NCBI GenBank assembly: GCA_946480545.1
Contig: CAMLKY010000131.1
Location: 1-6,222, forward strand
Direction of reading: 5' to 3'
DNA length: 6,222 nt
Source: an uncultured Acidobacteriota bacterium
Lineage (GTDB): Bacteria > Acidobacteriota > Blastocatellia > Pyrinomonadales > Pyrinomonadaceae
Positions 5,596-6,222 of this stretch are shown piece after piece (position 1 is the stretch's first letter; every line of letters starts with the position of its first letter). A program made the position numbers and the translations under genes. Below the pieces are notes generated by a model. The model did not search any database. It saw only the letters and a list, made by a program, of their open reading frames with translations, and was not told the origin of the DNA.

Positions 5596-6222
5596 ATGAA
5601 GTACGTAATAAAAGCAATTCTTATCGCCCTAACATTTGCCTCGGCAGCCTTTTCACAAGCCCTTATACCTTCGGCGTCTCCGACCTCGCAGAAGGAGACT
5701 CCGACGGCGAGCAATCCGGTTCCCGCAACTCCCGGTTACGTTTCGAAGACCGAGCCCGTAAGGATTCCGAAATTCACCGCACCGCCTATCATCGACGGGG
5801 TATTGAACGACGAGGTCTGGAAAAGCGCGGCCGTGTTTGGTGATTTCCTGCAGACGCATCCGGGTGACAACGTCGCACCGACCCACCCGACCGAGTTCAT
5901 GATGGCCTACGATTCGAAGAATCTCTACATGGCCTACAAGATCAAGCAGGATCCGAGCACGGTGCGTGCGACCGTTGCGCGTCGCGACAACATATTCAAT
6001 GACGATTACGTGCTGGTCTACATCGATACCTTCAACGATCAGCGGCAGGCGTACGTGATCTTTTTCAACCCGCTAGGCATTCAGGCCGATGGGACATACA
6101 CCGAGGGCCGCGGCGAAGATTACAGCGTCGACCTTGTGATGGAATCGAAGGGAGTGCTCACGCCGGACGGATTTACGATCGAGGCTGCCATCCCGTTCAA
6201 ATCGCTTCGGTACGAGGCAGGG
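5596..6222 (+). CDS. Exported CBM9-like domain protein, DUF5916 type (partial, C-terminus outside window)
   Basis: The first 209 residues are visible and the frame is open at the window edge. Signal peptide at 1-20 (cleavage near AFS-QA), then a Pro/Ser/Thr-rich spacer (22-50). From about 62 a CBM9-like beta-sandwich follows: PPIIDGVLNDEVWKSA (63-78), TEFMMAYDSKNLYMAYKI (99-116), ARRDNIFNDDYVLVYIDTFND (128-148, Asp-rich, probably part of the ligand or metal face), AYVIFFNPLGIQADGTYTEG (152-171) and FTIEAAIPFKSLRY (193-206). This N-terminal arrangement is typical of large proteins annotated as carbohydrate-binding family 9/DUF5916, whose C-terminal part is predicted to be an outer-membrane beta-barrel; that part is not visible here. 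The ligand is unknown, and sugar binding is not established for these homologues. The start at 5596 gives a normal signal peptide and has GGTGAG 10 nt upstream. The 353-bp gap before it suggests its own promoter. Confidence 0.87.
   Translation, partial: MKYVIKAILIALTFASAAFSQALIPSASPTSQKETPTASNPVPATPGYVSKTEPVRIPKFTAPPIIDGVLNDEVWKSAAVFGDFLQTHPGDNVAPTHPTEFMMAYDSKNLYMAYKIKQDPSTVRATVARRDNIFNDDYVLVYIDTFNDQRQAYVIFFNPLGIQADGTYTEGRGEDYSVDLVMESKGVLTPDGFTIEAAIPFKSLRYEAG

Noticed and set aside
1..6222. A new multi-gene defence, secretion or metabolic system
   Set aside because: The five genes are convergent, divergent or far apart, belong to common families and share no pathway. Nothing in the sequence supports a joint system.

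Overview
The window holds five protein-coding genes on both strands, two of them cut by the window edges. Base composition is moderately GC-rich. The gene content is typical of an environmental Gram-negative-type bacterium: a secreted TolB-like propeller joined to a DUF11 domain, an exported P1/DmpA-family peptidase, a CBM9-fold/DUF5916-type exported protein, and a short run of GGATTTT heptamers. This mix best fits Acidobacteriota, perhaps class Blastocatellia. That assignment is an inference from gene content; no rRNA or other phylogenetic marker is present.

Layout: (1) Positions 1-1013, minus strand: the N-terminal two thirds of an NAD(P)-dependent aldehyde dehydrogenase that resembles ALDH8 / 2-aminomuconic semialdehyde dehydrogenase. 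(2) 1143-2831, plus strand: an exported protein with a six-bladed TolB/PD40 propeller, a Pro/Ser/Thr linker, a DUF11-like domain and an unrecognised C-terminal domain. It diverges from the ALDH gene across 129 bp. (3) 2832-2924: a convergent intergenic stretch with a 12-bp inverted repeat almost equidistant from both stop codons, probably a two-way terminator. (4) 2925-4100, minus strand: an exported P1-family aminopeptidase (DmpA/BapA superfamily). A heptamer repeat lies inside its coding sequence just before the predicted self-cleavage site. (5) 4181-5242, plus strand: an MscS-family mechanosensitive channel diverging from the peptidase across 80 bp. (6) 5243-5595: 353 bp without a convincing gene, containing a nested inverted repeat. 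(7) 5596-6222 and beyond, plus strand: the N-terminal part of an exported CBM9-like/DUF5916-type protein.

The genes do not form an operon. Adjacent genes are divergent or convergent, or are separated by a long gap. Four of the five products are predicted to be exported or in the membrane, so the theme is envelope and periplasm, but no shared pathway is visible. I found no CRISPR array, transposase, phage gene, toxin-antitoxin pair or RNA gene, and no convincing new multi-gene system. The most interesting local feature is the heptamer repeat translated in frame in the linker of a self-cleaving peptidase.
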